This document shows positions 11,007 through 23,070 of a stretch of 64,000 nucleotides of DNA, piece by piece. Under the pieces are notes generated by a model. It was not told the DNA's origin, ran no database searches, and was given only the letters and a program-made list of their open reading frames with translations. Position numbers and translations under genes: made by a program. Source of the DNA: Melastoma dodecandrum (taxonomy: Eukaryota > Streptophyta > Magnoliopsida > Myrtales > Melastomataceae); NCBI GenBank assembly GCA_029817715.1, contig JARUPY010000264.1, positions 62,001 to 126,000 on the forward strand, read 5' to 3'. Positions within the stretch are counted from its first letter, which is position 1, and every line of letters starts with the position of its first letter.

Positions 11007-13741
11007 ATTATACTATTAATAACATTGTTGCCCGAACTAGGAAAGTTCATTAGTTCGAGAAAGATGTATAACGTCAGAGCGATCAAATTCAAGATTGAAT
11101 CATGTTGACTATGTAGTTAAGATATTATTCACACACAACCACTACAAAATCTTTTGCATAGATCTGGAGAATAACCAACCTACATTACCTATGATCTAAT
11201 GACTCTAACAGACATAATTGGAAGAAGTTTATTCAGAAGAAAGACATAATCAATCATAAGTCCAAAAGGCAGTTGATCGCTACAGCTCTTTGCTCTCTCA
11301 ATTCTCTTTACTTTGTGTGGTCTCAAGGTGTCTAGAAAGTTTCCCATCGTTCATCCACTCTGTTGAAAGCAACTTCCGGTAGAAGAGGTTGTTGTAGTGG
11401 GTGCTGCAGCCCTTTCCAACCATTCTAGTTAGTTATTCTTTAGCTCTCTGTTGATTCGTATTGTCTCGTAATGACATTGAGGAGATAAGACACAATAAAA
11501 ATAATACTAGGACAGACATTTTTTAAATCCAGAAGGCGATGAATGAACTGACTAAGTCAGTTAGAGATGTCTCTGATAAATTCGATAAGGAAGATAGTTC
11601 ACATCTAGATACAAACGAGATGAAATCGTCTGATTTCTTCTCTCATCTTGGATCCCGTAATGAAATGAAAAAGATAAGACGTAATAGAGCTGATACTAAT
11701 AAAGACATTTATGAAATAATCAAGGTAATATCTAATCCTAGCAAATTAATATCTTAACGTTATCGCAACATATCTGTGTACCATGTACTTTTCAAGGGTG
11801 GTCCATTCAGTGCGAATGAGGCTGCAGAAGCCGATGCTTTATGTATGGAGATGGAACAGGAAAGCTTTCCTCTGAACTGTCACATACACTAACGAAAAGC
11901 ATGGATGATGGAGAAGGTCATGGCCCACAGGACAGGAAAGGGCGGAGAGCCTACATACAGTCACATCCGACGTGATATTGATGACTATGTAAGAGTGGGG
12001 GCAGAAGTTCACGTGAGGAGATGGAAATTAGATGTTCATCCCTGATGGACGGCCATATCACCCAGTACTACAATCCTCAGTTGGTTGATTGCTCCTAGGT
12101 AAGCATGGGATAATCGATGCTGCTATCAGATTCTTCTTGCAGAATACCGGCTGACCATCAGTATGGAGCCCATGTTGGAATCCTCTGTTCTCCAAACTCA
12201 GTCATTTGCACTTCTTTGATTCGTGGTTTATGTAGGGATGCACAATTAGTTAAAGTGGCCAAATTGCACGCCAATATGAGGTCCTCTAGTTGAAGACCTG
12301 ACATAGCGACCTCTACGATCTTGTTGAAGGCCATCTCGAGGCAACGAATGCGATGACAAAGGATGACCATTCGATGTCTTGTCTAGGGGTTACCGAGACA
12401 AGCCTCGGAGGTATTCATCGAACAGGGTTGCGGGAAAGGAGCTTTGGATGTCAAAGCAAGGAAGAATACAGCAAAGACCCTGTTGGAAGTATTTGTCCTC
12501 GAGCCATGTTGTTTGACATTGATGTGTTTTTAGAGAAAAGGAAAAAAAAAGTGGAATTTCGAGGTTGATAGAATAATAGAATTTTCTTCCTTTCCTTTTG
12601 TCTTGTTATACAACTTTCAGTTAAATTTGGGTTTGACTCTTTGCACAAGCCAAAAGAGAAACGAAAAAAAATTCAATTTGAAAATCCTCCACTAGGTTCA
12701 AGGTTCCATGTATTCTTACTAACCGGGGTCATGTTGGTTTATCTCGTACCTGTTTATAATCAGGAAAGTAGGGTTCCTCATGGCCCTACCAATACCTCTA
12801 AATTGAAGGCACGTGAACTCTTATCATCCAAACCCACATAATCAAAATTCCATCGCAAGAAAGCCAAAGGGAAATAATGATTAGAACACTTAAAAAGGTT
12901 ACACTTGTTTCCAACCTTTACCCATGTTGTACTTTTTTTAACTCATGCACCCACATCTTAGTTTCATGAGGACAAATTGCCCCCAACATAAATTCCACCC
13001 CCGTTAACCAAGAACGAAGCCAGAAAACATTCATAGCTAGATGAGAGTCGGGAGGAGGAGGATGTCATGGGTGTTTTATTGTGTTTTATAATATTCTTTT
13101 AAGACCATGAATCGAGCACTTTCTAGCAGTGACTTCCCACGTGAATAGAAACTCAGAAAGACTTTGGTGGGCGAAATCTTCATCCTTTGACTTGTTGGTT
13201 AAAATAATAATAATAATTTGCATCATAAGCTCTTTCTCCTCCCACGTTTTCTTGCCCAAGCACCAAGTTTGATCGTGCGTACAGTAACTCCATCTCCTTA
13301 GATAAAGGCAACTGGGAGGAGGGCCTGATGTACGAGTTGGGTTTTAGGATTACGGATGCAAATGGATGGAAATTTCTTGGAAACCCTCTTGCGTGTGATC
13401 ACTTGGGGAAAAAAAATGATTTGGATCATTATTACAACAACTTGACTTCAATGTTCTTGTTGTGATATGATGTTTTGTTTTTGCTCTTCGATCCCTTTTA
13501 ATTATTATTATTATTATTATTATTATGTTATTTGTTCGAATAATTAGTTATGTCCCACTCTCAGCACGTCCCTCCAATTCTTGTTAACGCTCGGTTTTTC
13601 ATGTTGATGCAGAGAAAGGAAGAGGCGAGTGATTTTTCTCTCTTCTTCTCCTTAACTTGGGATAATATTCTCTAGCTTGGGAGATAACAAAAGGAAACAA
13701 AAGTCATCACATCCTTTTCCTACCCACGGGTTCCTCTTGAG
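11007..13741. other. no convincing gene; SSR at 13501-13526
   Basis: Open frames are short. A minus-strand frame at 12158-12370 and a plus-strand frame near 11795-11885 each resemble a single pentatricopeptide-type helix pair, but stops surround them and the match is weak. An (ATT)n microsatellite lies at 13501-13526. The right part is the 3' flank of the LBD gene on the minus strand. Confidence 0.4.
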
Positions 13742-14338
13742 CTAAGAGAACTGTGAATCCACCATGCTGCTAGGGCTGGGAAAACTGAGGCACTCCGCGT
13801 GGAGGTTCCCACAATTCAGATACTCGGACGCGTTCTCGTCGCCTGAATCTGTGAAACCCTGTGCCGGGTTTTCTTGCTGCATTTGGATGGAGAGGATCTC
13901 CGCGTGAGCCAGCGCGAGCTGCATCTGCAGCTGAGAGACCTGGCTCTGTAAGTAGGAGATTGCGCCTACGCATCCGTAGACGGGGTCTCTTACTCTGGCA
14001 GTCGCTTCGTATGCCAGGCTGCTCACTGCATCCGCTCTTTGATGGACCGGGATCTCCTGCACATAAATATATTTTTTTTTTTCAGGAAAAAAAATGAGGG
14101 ACAAGTCTTGTTATAAAATAAGATTAAAGAACTCTCGCTTCGTGTTAAAAAGTCGGGTGGAGGAAAAAACCTGCAACATTTTCCCAATGTTACTAGCGCC
14201 GAAGACCTTATGGACGATGGCGAACTTTTGGGGATCGTCGGAGGGGAAGTAGGGGGCGAAGATGCAGTCCTTGGCACACCTACGCCTCAGAAGCTTGCAG
14301 GACGCGCAAGGAGAGTTCCCATTCCCGTTACCGCCCAT
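13742..14338 (-). CDS. LBD12: LOB-domain (LBD/ASL) transcription factor, class I, LBD12-like
   Basis: Two exons on the minus strand: 14338-14171 and 14056-13742, with a GT-AG intron of 114 bp in phase 0. They give 160 residues from ATG to TAG. Residues 11-25 form the C-block CX2CX6CX3C zinc motif (C11, C14, C21, C25). The GAS block (FAIVHKVFGASN) spans about 39-50. Exon 2 carries RDPVYGCVGAI and then a leucine-zipper-like LX6LX3LX6I spacing, which places it in class I. LBD proteins are nuclear DNA-binding factors that act at organ boundaries. The intron position and the SPCASCKLLRRRCAKDC start match the LBD12 type known from Arabidopsis, inferred from recall of family members. The short Ser-rich C-tail is not informative. 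The reading frame and splice sites look intact. Confidence 0.9.
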
Positions 14339-14496
14339 GCTGCTATGTATCTGATCACGAACCCTTGCCTTTTCTAGACACTTGGGTGAAAAAAAAAAGA
14401 AGAATAGGAAGAAGAAGAAGAAGAGTAGGGAAGAGGTGTTAGAACAAGTGGAGACAGAGATTGATCATGGGGGAAAGGAAAAAATAGACAATTAGT

Positions 14497-14504
14497 TATT
14501 TATA
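14497..14504 (-). promoter_or_regulatory. putative TATA box of the LBD gene
   Basis: The minus strand reads TATAAATA about 160 bp upstream of the LBD start codon. Between it and the ATG lies a CT-rich leader (GA-rich on the plus strand, 14398-14428), common in plant 5' untranslated regions. Position and sequence fit a core promoter. Confidence 0.5.
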
Positions 14505-15739
14505 ATGGTCTCATGGAACCTCTTTTTAACCACATAAGAAAAGCCCTATTTGGGGGAATTCAAAGGGTCGTTGAATTTGGGTGTGTGTGATATACGATTT
14601 TATAAGGGAACGGTGGATGCATGGGGAAATAGATTAAAAAAAACTATCCTCTCTCACTATCTCTATCTACCTCGATGACATAGGGACGATGTCACTAGTC
14701 GTAATGCCATGATCGTCTCCAAAATCTTTAAGTAAATAGCATATGAAGCGTGGCATTGCCCTTGTTTTTGCTATTGTCCATATTTTATTATTATTTTTTT
14801 TTTGGTTTTGGAACTCATGCGCTGAACAGGACACGGAGAAGGTTGAGACCAAGTTAAATAACACTTGTTTGAAAATGACCCGAGTGCATATTTGATAATT
14901 AATTTCTTTATTCAATTTTCATCAACCTATGAATATGTGCCAGGGTTTTTTTTTTCCTTTTTTCTCATTTTTCGCTTGTCGACATGTGCACATGTCATCC
15001 ACATACTCTTTTGCTTATTATCTTTGTTTTTTCTATACAGTGTAAGGGTGAAGAAAGTAATACGTCATAGGGAATGCAAAGGGCGATCGTTGAAGCCAAA
15101 TCACACCCTTCTGACCACAAGAAAATACCACCTCCATTACGGGGGGGTATAAGAAAAATGGGCTTCTTTGTTGTTTTTTGTGCAAGTCTTTTATATCCGT
15201 AACAAAGAAAAGAGAAAGAAAAAGAAAGGATCGCGTTAAAGATTGTCAACAAATGGCAACACTTTTTGAGGAGAAGAGGGTGTTCTTGTCCCCCCCTACC
15301 CTACACGCCACAACAGTCGGCAAATGACCAAAGAAACGAAAGGCTTCGAGGGAACTCAGACGGTTGACGCGTGTCGAATGTTACCGGGCGAGGACAAAAC
15401 AATAGACCCCCCCCCCCCCCCAACGGCGCTCTGTTTGACTTATTGAACGCCGGAGGCCAGGTGAGGTGAGGAGGTGACTTTATCCCTCCCCCCTCCCCCC
15501 CACCAATGGGACATTTGAAAGAGCGGGGCGTTTTTCCTATGGTTCTTCTAGTTGGACACAAAATTGGAGCGATTCTTCTTTCCTTTTTCGTTTATCAGTG
15601 ATTTGTTTATTACTTCCATCCCGTACGTACTCATAATCTACATCACTATTCTATGTTTGTTTCTGTGGTCATGGCTTCCACTCCTTCGGTAGAAATCACA
15701 AGGACGCCTAGCTAGTCAGTCGGTCGTCGATGAATGTTT
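14505..15739. other. no gene seen; C homopolymer and low-complexity DNA
   Basis: This is the upstream flank of the LBD gene. It holds A/T-rich tracts and a run of 15 C at 15407-15421. Short open frames on both strands show no domain. The last five bases before 15745 are GCTAT, the left target-site copy of the solo LTR. Confidence 0.5.
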
Positions 15740-17851
15740 GCTATTGTTATTCCTGGTTTTGATGATGAGCTTGAGAAGCTAGTCGCTGTAACACTTCGCT
15801 GATTTTTAGTGATGAGCTTGAGAAATGTGTTGCTGAACCACAGCAAGTAACAATTACAGTTTGCTGCGTTACAGTAAAGTGTTACTGTGATTTTACGCAT
15901 AAACACTGAAAATATGGAAACATATTTTCTAATATTCACATTTTATTTTGGGCTAATTCAGAATATTCGTCTGAGTGTCCAAGTTCATTTAATCTAGCTT
16001 AATGATCTCATTATAAATGTTTAGGCATCTAAATATTGCGAGATTAGCTTTCCAAGTTTAATTTTGGAAACAAAATATTTCTTGGATATCCTGCAGCAAT
16101 GTTACGCTGCAACCTAAGCAATGTGTCGTTACACTTAAGAAAGACCTTGCTGCATTACAGCGAAACTATTCTGCGTTATTGCGCTGACGAATGAATAATT
16201 ATTATTCCAGATTTGCTTATTGCAGTCTAATTATATTTAATGATTAAATATATTATCTGATTCTGATAATCACGTGTGAGAATCAGACAATGTCATTTGA
16301 GAAAGATTTTGGAGAAGGAAACTCATTTTCCTATTTCAATCGTTAAGGGATTTAATTGTTCCATATTTACGTGATTAATGATATCAATAATCATTATTTA
16401 ATCTGATAAAGTTTAGATCAGATTATACGTGCAAGGAATATCATCAATGATTTCCTTCCCTTCTTGGTCATTATGACCGTTGAGCATCCTGTTGCTGATC
16501 CACGATTACAGCTTCCTGTATTCTGATTTTAGGAAACAAATTATTCGTTTTTGGGAAACCGATTATTTGTTTCGTTCCTTTTTATACCAGACGACCCTCA
16601 TATAATCTCTCGATGTTTCGAACGTTTTCTAAGTGGGCTGAGTGGCTGAGTGGTCTGAGCCGTCTAAGTGGTCGACGGAGAGCGGAAGGTGCTAAGTGTC
16701 TCCTGGTTCTTATTGCTCGCAAACGGAGAGCGAGGGTGTCAGGGGCTGAGTTCAGATTCCTTGATCGTCGTGAGAGGGACTAGGTGTCCTCGGTGCGTTC
16801 AACGAGCAGCCGGCGAATCGTCTGAGGGAAGCTAAGTGAATACCTGTGCTAATTGCAGTAACCGGTTGCTGACCCATCGGCAAGAAGCCGTTCTTGTCGT
16901 GTCTTTTCACAGGGAAGACTCGAGCCTACGAAGTTTGAGCAGTTAGACACGCACTTGCAGGTGCGCAACAGAAGTCTCGTGCCTGCAGGGTAGAACAGGA
17001 GTTGGGAACGCCGCCGGAGTAAAAAGAGGTCCTCCCGAGCACAGGGGTGCTGTGCAGAAGTCTTGAACGCCTGATACAGAGGGTTAGTAAAGCATGTTGC
17101 GTGGAAGCCAACGGATCGGAAAATTCCACCCTAGGCACTGAGTGTGCAGTGCAGTGAGTCACGGCTGTGGTAACCGTGCATGTCCAAACTGAGTGTAGGA
17201 CGTATACTTTCTAAGTGGTCTTTGTGGTTTTCTTTGTGATTTTTGTGTGGTTTCTGTCTTTGTGGTTCAACTTTGTGGTTGTCTCTTAAGCAAGTGCAGA
17301 TTTATCTTAAGGAGAGACAAGATCTTTGTGGAAATCCTCTTCTGAGCAAACAAGTGCCGAAGCATTCCTTTGCTTCAGGCTTATATCAAGCGACAACGTT
17401 CTGAGTGGAATCCATTGAGCTACCAACTTCTGAGGAGAAGCATCATTCTGCTGGAAACGAGAAGATGTCCACTATGTGAGGAGCTAACTGTTGCCAGGAG
17501 TGATCATCTATTGTACAGGATTCTAAATCTCACTTTATGAGAGAAACATACGCCTAGTGCAAGGGTTCTTTACACCCATTATTTTCAAATAGTGGAATCA
17601 CCTCTACGGTGGAAAGTGGACGTAGGTCGATTAAGGCCGAACCACTATAAACTACTGTGTCCCTTACGATTGCGCAATACTCGTACGAGAATCCAGCGAT
17701 TAAGTCGTAACGATTACAGCAAAGCAGTTCTCATTCTGAGAAACGTTCTGTTGTGATACAGTACGCTTCCGCTGACACTGAGAAAGGGCGAAAAAGTTAT
17801 AAACACTAATTCACCCCCCCTCTTAGTGTTCCTGAACGATCCAACAGCTAT
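15740..17851 (+). mobile_element. solo LTR of about 2.1 kb with GCTAT target-site duplication
   Basis: The LTR runs 15745-17846, starting TGTTATTCC and ending GATCCAACA, with identical 5-bp direct repeats GCTAT at 15740-15744 and 17847-17851. Just before the right end is AATTCACCCCCCCTCTTAGTG, a C-rich word often seen near the 3' end of plant Ty1/copia LTRs close to the primer site. A weak TATA-like stretch lies near 16578. No coding region lies inside. The intact duplication with only one LTR implies recombination between two LTRs of a full element. The copia assignment rests on the C-rich word only. Confidence 0.8.
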
Positions 17852-18355
17852 GTTTGGTGGAGGGGGGAATTCACGTGTTGCTGTGTGCCCTCTTGTTCTT
17901 ATAATTGATGTCGTACGTACGTGCGTGGCTGTAATTGTAGTGCAGGAGAGAGAAATCCTTTTGGTCATTGTCGACCCCCGCGGGGCATTAATTTGAGGCA
18001 TGTCGTTCAACAGACAGTCGGCAGTTCAACGGGGTGCAATTAACTTTGGTTTTTGTCTTCGTGGGTTGAACTTTGTTGTCGCCTCGCGGTAGATTGACTA
18101 CTACTACTACTTTATAACTCCTATATGAGAAAAGGCCGCTGTTTCAATTATTAATAAATAGTCGCTGATTTTGGTTCGTAACGTAGCCCGGCTATTTGTT
18201 GGAAAACAATAACTTCCATCGTCTCCCGAGGATTCACAACTCTGGGGAAAAAAATTTTACTTTAATCATCCCTAATTGTGCACGATCCAAATTTTTTTTT
18301 TTTTACATCTGTCTGTTTTTTTATTACAAAAGCCCGGATCTGTGCATCCTCGTAC

Positions 18356-18933
18356 TAGGGATACAGAGTACAATTCCGAATTTTTAAAATTTTGAGAATT
18401 CGGGATCGGTATTTCGGTATTTGGGATTTAGATTGAAAGTTCATTTTTATTAAAACAGTATTTGGTATTGAGATCGGTATTGAAAAAATAAAATTCGGTA
18501 TTTACCAAATATCGAATTTTTACAGGGCTAATATAATTTGGGCCCCCATTTAACAAAAAACTAATAGGTCGAACCCATTAATCCCAACAATTACCTATTC
18601 TTCGCATGTTCCTGTGTCTGCAATATAACATCGGTACAAATTGGGTTGATGTTTTCTTCGATTTTGTATCTAAAAATAATTTTCAATTTTTTTAATAAAT
18701 TCTGACACGATCAAGGGTGTTGGTGTAAATTATGCAACTTAATAGTTCGAAATGTGCAATGGATGTTTACTCTCATGCTTGAAGATAATAAAAATTCGGT
18801 AATTTGGTCAATACCGAAATACCAAATTATAAATTTGGAATTGGGATCGGAATCTAAAATTTTGAAGTCTTTAAAATTCGATATTTCGGTAATCGGTATT
18901 TCGGAATATCGAAATACCGAATGCTCACCCCTG
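18356..18933. mobile_element. hAT-like MITE (non-autonomous DNA transposon)
   Basis: The right end read inwards on the minus strand is CAGGGGTGAGCATTCGG, the style of plant hAT-type miniature elements. The left end is TAGGGATACAGAGTACAATTCCG. Both sub-terminal regions are full of CGGTATTTCGGTATTTGG words in opposite orientation. The 8 bases outside each end, CCTCGTAC and CTCCATAC, agree at 5 of 8 positions, an eroded hAT-length duplication. No transposase frame exists. The left boundary may be off by a few bases. Confidence 0.5.
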
Positions 18934-19034
18934 CTCCATACAACTCACCTGGTTCGGATAAATGAGCCCGCACTCAGGAAACCTGTATTATTTTAAGGAT
19001 CAGTGTGCAAAGTGAGGTTCGAACCTAAGCCACC

Positions 19035-20126
19035 TGTAGACATTGAAATTTTATCGATGTCGAAATAATGTCATTCGGCCCAAACCATATATTATATTGG
19101 CCGAATATGATTGATTGTCTTTATATTATAAGACATCACGATATGAAATATTTTGCACTTATATCTTAGTGTAAATATAATACACGGGCCTGAGATTATA
19201 AAAAAGATCAAGCCCAACCCATTTATTATTGGATTTTAAAATTGTGGTTAAGCCCATATGCTAGCCCAATAAGCCTAACCCAATTATAAAATGAACTGGG
19301 CCTAGCCCATATATCGGCCCATTCATATTTCGGCCCAATTCAAATGTCGGCCCAATATAACCTCAAGCCCATGACGCTCTTTGTCCCACATCGGAAAGAG
19401 AAATCACCCAAGGCTTCTTCAACTCCTATATAAAGGGAGTCCCTCCCCCTTATTTTGGACACACAAAAATATTCTCTCTTCTCTCTTATTCTCTTAAACC
19501 CTATTGGGTTACAAAGAGATTTTAGTTATTTTTGGAAGTCCCCTTAGGCCCCCCTATCGGGTATATATCTCCGGCCGCTCCAGCGGGAAGTCCCCTTAGG
19601 CCCCCTATCGGGTATATATCTCCGGCCGCTCCAGCGGGAAGCCCCTTAGGCCCCCCTATCGAGTATATATCTCCGGCCGCTCCAGCGGGAAGTCCCCTTA
19701 GGCCCCCCTATCGGGTATATATCTCCGGCCGCTCCAGCGGGAAGTCCCCTTAGGCCCCCCCTATCGGGTATATCTCCGGCCGCTCCAGCGAGTAGTCCCC
19801 TAGGCCCCTCTTTCGGGTATATCTCCGGCCCTTCTAGCAGGTAATCCCCTAAGGCCCCCTCTTGCGGGTTTATCTTCGAAGGCCCCAGGACGGAACGATG
19901 CGGTGGTATATCTTCCAAGCGGTCATATTCTACATATCTCCCTGAAGCTCCAGTGAATATTTCTCAGAGCTTCAGCCCATCTATATTTCCGATATCTTAC
20001 GAGTATAGAATCAGAGGACTCACGTGCTTTGTCCGTGACTAGAGATTGAACCCGCTATATTTTTCATACGACGTTTGTACGTTGCTTCCGGTCTATATAC
20101 GGACCGTGAGATTTTTTACGTTAACA
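19035..20126 (+). repeat. 5' LTR (1092 bp) of the Tat-like element
   Basis: Starts TGTAGACATTG and ends ACGTTAACA. It keeps a TATATAAA box near 19426-19433, followed by a minisatellite with about seven units. Compared with the 3' LTR it has about 153 bp more minisatellite, a 9-bp and a 13-bp extra segment; together these account for the 174-bp length difference almost exactly. Confidence 0.93.
19536..19890 (+). repeat. minisatellite of about 51 bp, about 7 units, in the 5' LTR
   Basis: Units begin AAGTCCCCTTAGGCCCCC and end CCGGCCGCTCCAGCGGG, starting near 19536, 19588, 19639, 19690, 19742, 19793 and 19842, with periods of 49-52 bp. The first five are nearly identical and the last two diverged. 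They lie downstream of the TATA box, so they would be in the transcribed leader. Confidence 0.9.
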
Positions 20127-20127
20127 A

Positions 20128-20150
20128 ATTTATGGCACGCCCAGTGGGAC
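20128..20150 (+). promoter_or_regulatory. primer-binding site region of the Tat-like element
   Basis: Just after the LTR end the sequence is ATTTATGGCACGCCCAGTGGGA. TGG followed by a C/G-rich stretch complementary to a tRNA 3' end is the expected priming site for minus-strand synthesis. The tRNA is not identified from sequence alone. Confidence 0.6.
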
Positions 20151-20188
20151 CAACTCTACCTCTCATCTCTTTACGTCTAAGTATCCAG

Positions 20189-22700
20189 ATGGCTTCAAAG
20201 ATGATCATGCTGAAGAACTCCATCGATGCTGTGAATAATCAGCTAGTTGGTTTTCCCTCTCAGTCGTCTGAAAGCTTTTCATCGCCTGGTTCCAGGAACT
20301 TCACCAAAACCAGACCGATTTCTGACATATATAAGGAGACGGAAGAGATTCTAAGAGCCCTCTCTCCGAAGTCACCTCCATCATACAAGGAGGTTACTGA
20401 AAGAAGCATTCTCAGCAAGAGTTCTATATCACCAACTCATTTGGGTAGTTTCTGCAACAACTCATCAAGTGTCTATCCTCTTGAGGATTCTCCATCAGAC
20501 TGCACTCCAAAATGGAGCTTTGCTGAATCAAGGGCCAAAACACGCAAACAGGTTGAGGAGATAGAAGAAATGCTCAGGTCCATCTCTCCCAAAGCTTCCC
20601 CATCTTACAAGGATGTTCTTAACCAGGGAAGCTCTCCAAAGTGGACGTATGCCCAATCTGTGGTGAAAACTTGCAAACAGACTGAGGAAATAGAGGGAAT
20701 GTTTAGAGCAATTTTCCCTAAGTCATCTCAACCAACTGCCGGTGACAGCCCCTTCAACAAGGTTCTAGTGTCTCCTATGCCGCAGATAAATTTTGAAAAT
20801 ATCTCGCCAAGTGACTTTCCGTTGGATTCTTCCCCAGAAGAGGATTCAACTAAAGGCTTCGAAGTCATGCCAGTGATGATGGCAGATACTCCTTCACTTG
20901 AAGATCAGGTCGCCGCTCTCACAAAAACTGTGGATGCTTTGATGCTTTTCATGAAAGAAAGAGAGTAGCAAATGGACTACATTGTCAAAAGGCTGGAGAA
21001 TAAAGACGCTGAGAAAACGTCTATGGAGGAGAATTCGCACACCCAAATTGATAGAGGAAAAGCGGTCATGAATGTTGATGATTCGGCAAAACAGATGCCC
21101 ATTGTTGAAGATCCTATTCCAGCGAAAGCAATGCTGGAATTAATAAAAGAAACGGTGAAGAGCGAGCTTGAGGGAAAATCATCATCATCTTCGGCATATT
21201 ATAAGCCTTACAGTCGGAGAATTGAAGGCCTCAAGATGCCTGTGGGATATCAGCCTCCATACTTCCAACAGTTCGACGGGAAGGGTAATCCACGTCAACA
21301 TGTGGCCCATTTCGTTGAAACTTGCAACAATGCAGGCACAGATGGAGATTGGATGGTTAAGCAGTTTGTTCGCTCTCTGAAGGGAAACACTTTTGACTGG
21401 TACATTGACCTCAAGCCAGGCACTATTGATAGTTGGGAACAATTGGAAAGAGAGTTTATGAATCGTTTTTACAGCACACGGCGTGTGGTGAGCATGATTG
21501 AGCTAACTAATACTCGCCAATGGGAGGAAGAACCCGTCGTCGACTATATCCAACGATGGAGGAATCTGAGCTTGAACTGTAGGGATCGTCTATCAAAGGA
21601 AACGTCTATCGACATGTGCATTCAAGGCATGCTCTAGAGGATTCGATACATTCTGCAAGGGCTCAAACCACGATCGTTCGAGGAGTTGGCAACAAAGGCT
21701 CATGACATGGAGTTGAGCTTTGTTGGGACCAACGTAAGTAACATCCCATTACCTGAGCCACCACGAGGGACTGGAAGACCAGGAAACAGAACTGAGGGCA
21801 AGCCTGCTTTCAAGGATACAAAGAAACAGGTAATGACTATAGATGCTGCTCCTGTCAAAGTGCCAATTGCAAAAGGAAAAGTCTCAGCAAATGGACAATC
21901 ACCTGTAGAAGCACCCAAGATGGGGAGGCAACGCCCAACTCTTGAGGAAAGGCAAAATAAGAAATATCATTTTCCCGATGAAGATGTTGCAGAAATATTT
22001 GACTATTTGTTGTCTTCTAAAATGATCGAGCTTCCGCCATCAAAGCGACCGAACCAAGCAAATCTAGCTGACAATCCCAACTTCTGCAAGTACCATCGTG
22101 TTTTAGGCCATCCAATTGAGAGATGTTTCGTCTTCAAGGAAAAGGTCATGGAGCTTGTGCGCGACAACAAGATCGATTTAGGAGCCTATATTGCACCTTC
22201 AAATATGATCAGTGTCGCAAACAATGATACTCCAAACATCATATTTGGGACTATCGATCATACTGAGATAATTGGTCTACCAAGTCTGGAGATAATGCAA
22301 CAATATATGACCAAAGTATCAAGTTGTGTGGTTAGCTCCGAAGAAGTATCAACCGAAGAAGGCTGGACCTTGGTGACTCACAAAAGGAATCGGAAGAAGT
22401 CTTCTAAGCCTGTGAAGAAAACGCCTCCTATGCGAGCAAAGATTGCGAGGAGGTCACCAATAAAAAAGGATTCCAGGAAGATAGTGAAAGAAGACAGTTC
22501 GTTAGATATCCTGTTCGTGAAGAAGCCAACCCCGACTATGTTATGGGATTTCTTTCCGAAATGTTTTCGAAAACTTGCAGATTTGCCTAGGAGCTGTCAC
22601 CACATTGATGCAGACAAAGAAGTGGCGGCCGCAAAGGTTGACACACCGGAAGATTCCACAGTGATGAATGTTGTGAAATCACGAGAAGATGGCGCAACCA
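20189..22700 (+). pseudogene. gag region of the Tat-like element
   Basis: The first ATG after the primer site that opens the long frame is at 20189 (MASKMIMLKN). The N-terminal third is Ser/Pro-rich with three similar blocks around EEI-R-I-PK(S/A)SPSYK. The gag core follows at about 21240-21640: QPPYFQQFDGKGNPRQHV, FVRSLKGNTFDWY, SWEQLEREFMNRFY, EPVVDYIQRW. Near 22080-22130 a CKYHRVLGHPIERC segment resembles the histidine/cysteine knuckle of this lineage. In-frame TAG codons at 20966 and 21635 block translation. The second sits where related proteins have tryptophan (TGG to TAG), the first where a CAG would fit; both changes are in CHG context, compatible with methylation-linked C-to-T decay (inference). 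Confidence 0.85.
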
Positions 22701-22734
22701 TTACATTTTCTGATGAAGATCTCCTTATAGAACA

Positions 22735-23070
22735 CAGATCTCACAATCGGCCGCTATTTGTATCAGGATATGCTTATGGTACGAAGGTCAATCGCATATT
22801 GGTCGACCCAGGTTCAGCAGTCAATATCTTGTCACTAAAATCCCTGAAGGAGATTGGGCTAGGGGTTGACGATTTATCAAGTAGCCGGCTGATAATCCAA
22901 GGATTCAACCAGGGGGGAGAACGAGCCGTTGGGAAGATCTGTCTCACCCTCACTATTGGAGATATGGAAGCCGGAGCGACGTTTTACGTCATTGATTCCA
23001 ACACCACCTATAATATGTTGTTGGGTCGACCATGACTGCATGAATACGGAGTTGTTGCATTTACGCTCCA
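22735..23070 (+). pseudogene. aspartic protease of the Tat-like element
   Basis: The motif NRILVDPGSAVNILS provides the catalytic aspartate in the DPGS variant found in this lineage. About 80 residues on, YNMLLGRP closes the fold, followed at once by TGA (23033-23035) where the family has the tryptophan of GRPWLH. The frame resumes with LHEYGVVAFTLHQCFKF. Without the stop the domain would be complete. Confidence 0.85.

Noticed and set aside
12158..12370. Possible pentatricopeptide-repeat fragment on the minus strand
   Set aside because: A few residues (SGLQLEDLILA, TNCASL) resemble the motif, but there is no second in-frame repeat and stops surround it.
3170..15744. GCTAT outside the chromovirus LTR and again at the solo LTR
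   Set aside because: Both pentamers directly precede an LTR, but the two LTRs differ in sequence and lineage; a 5-base coincidence is likely.
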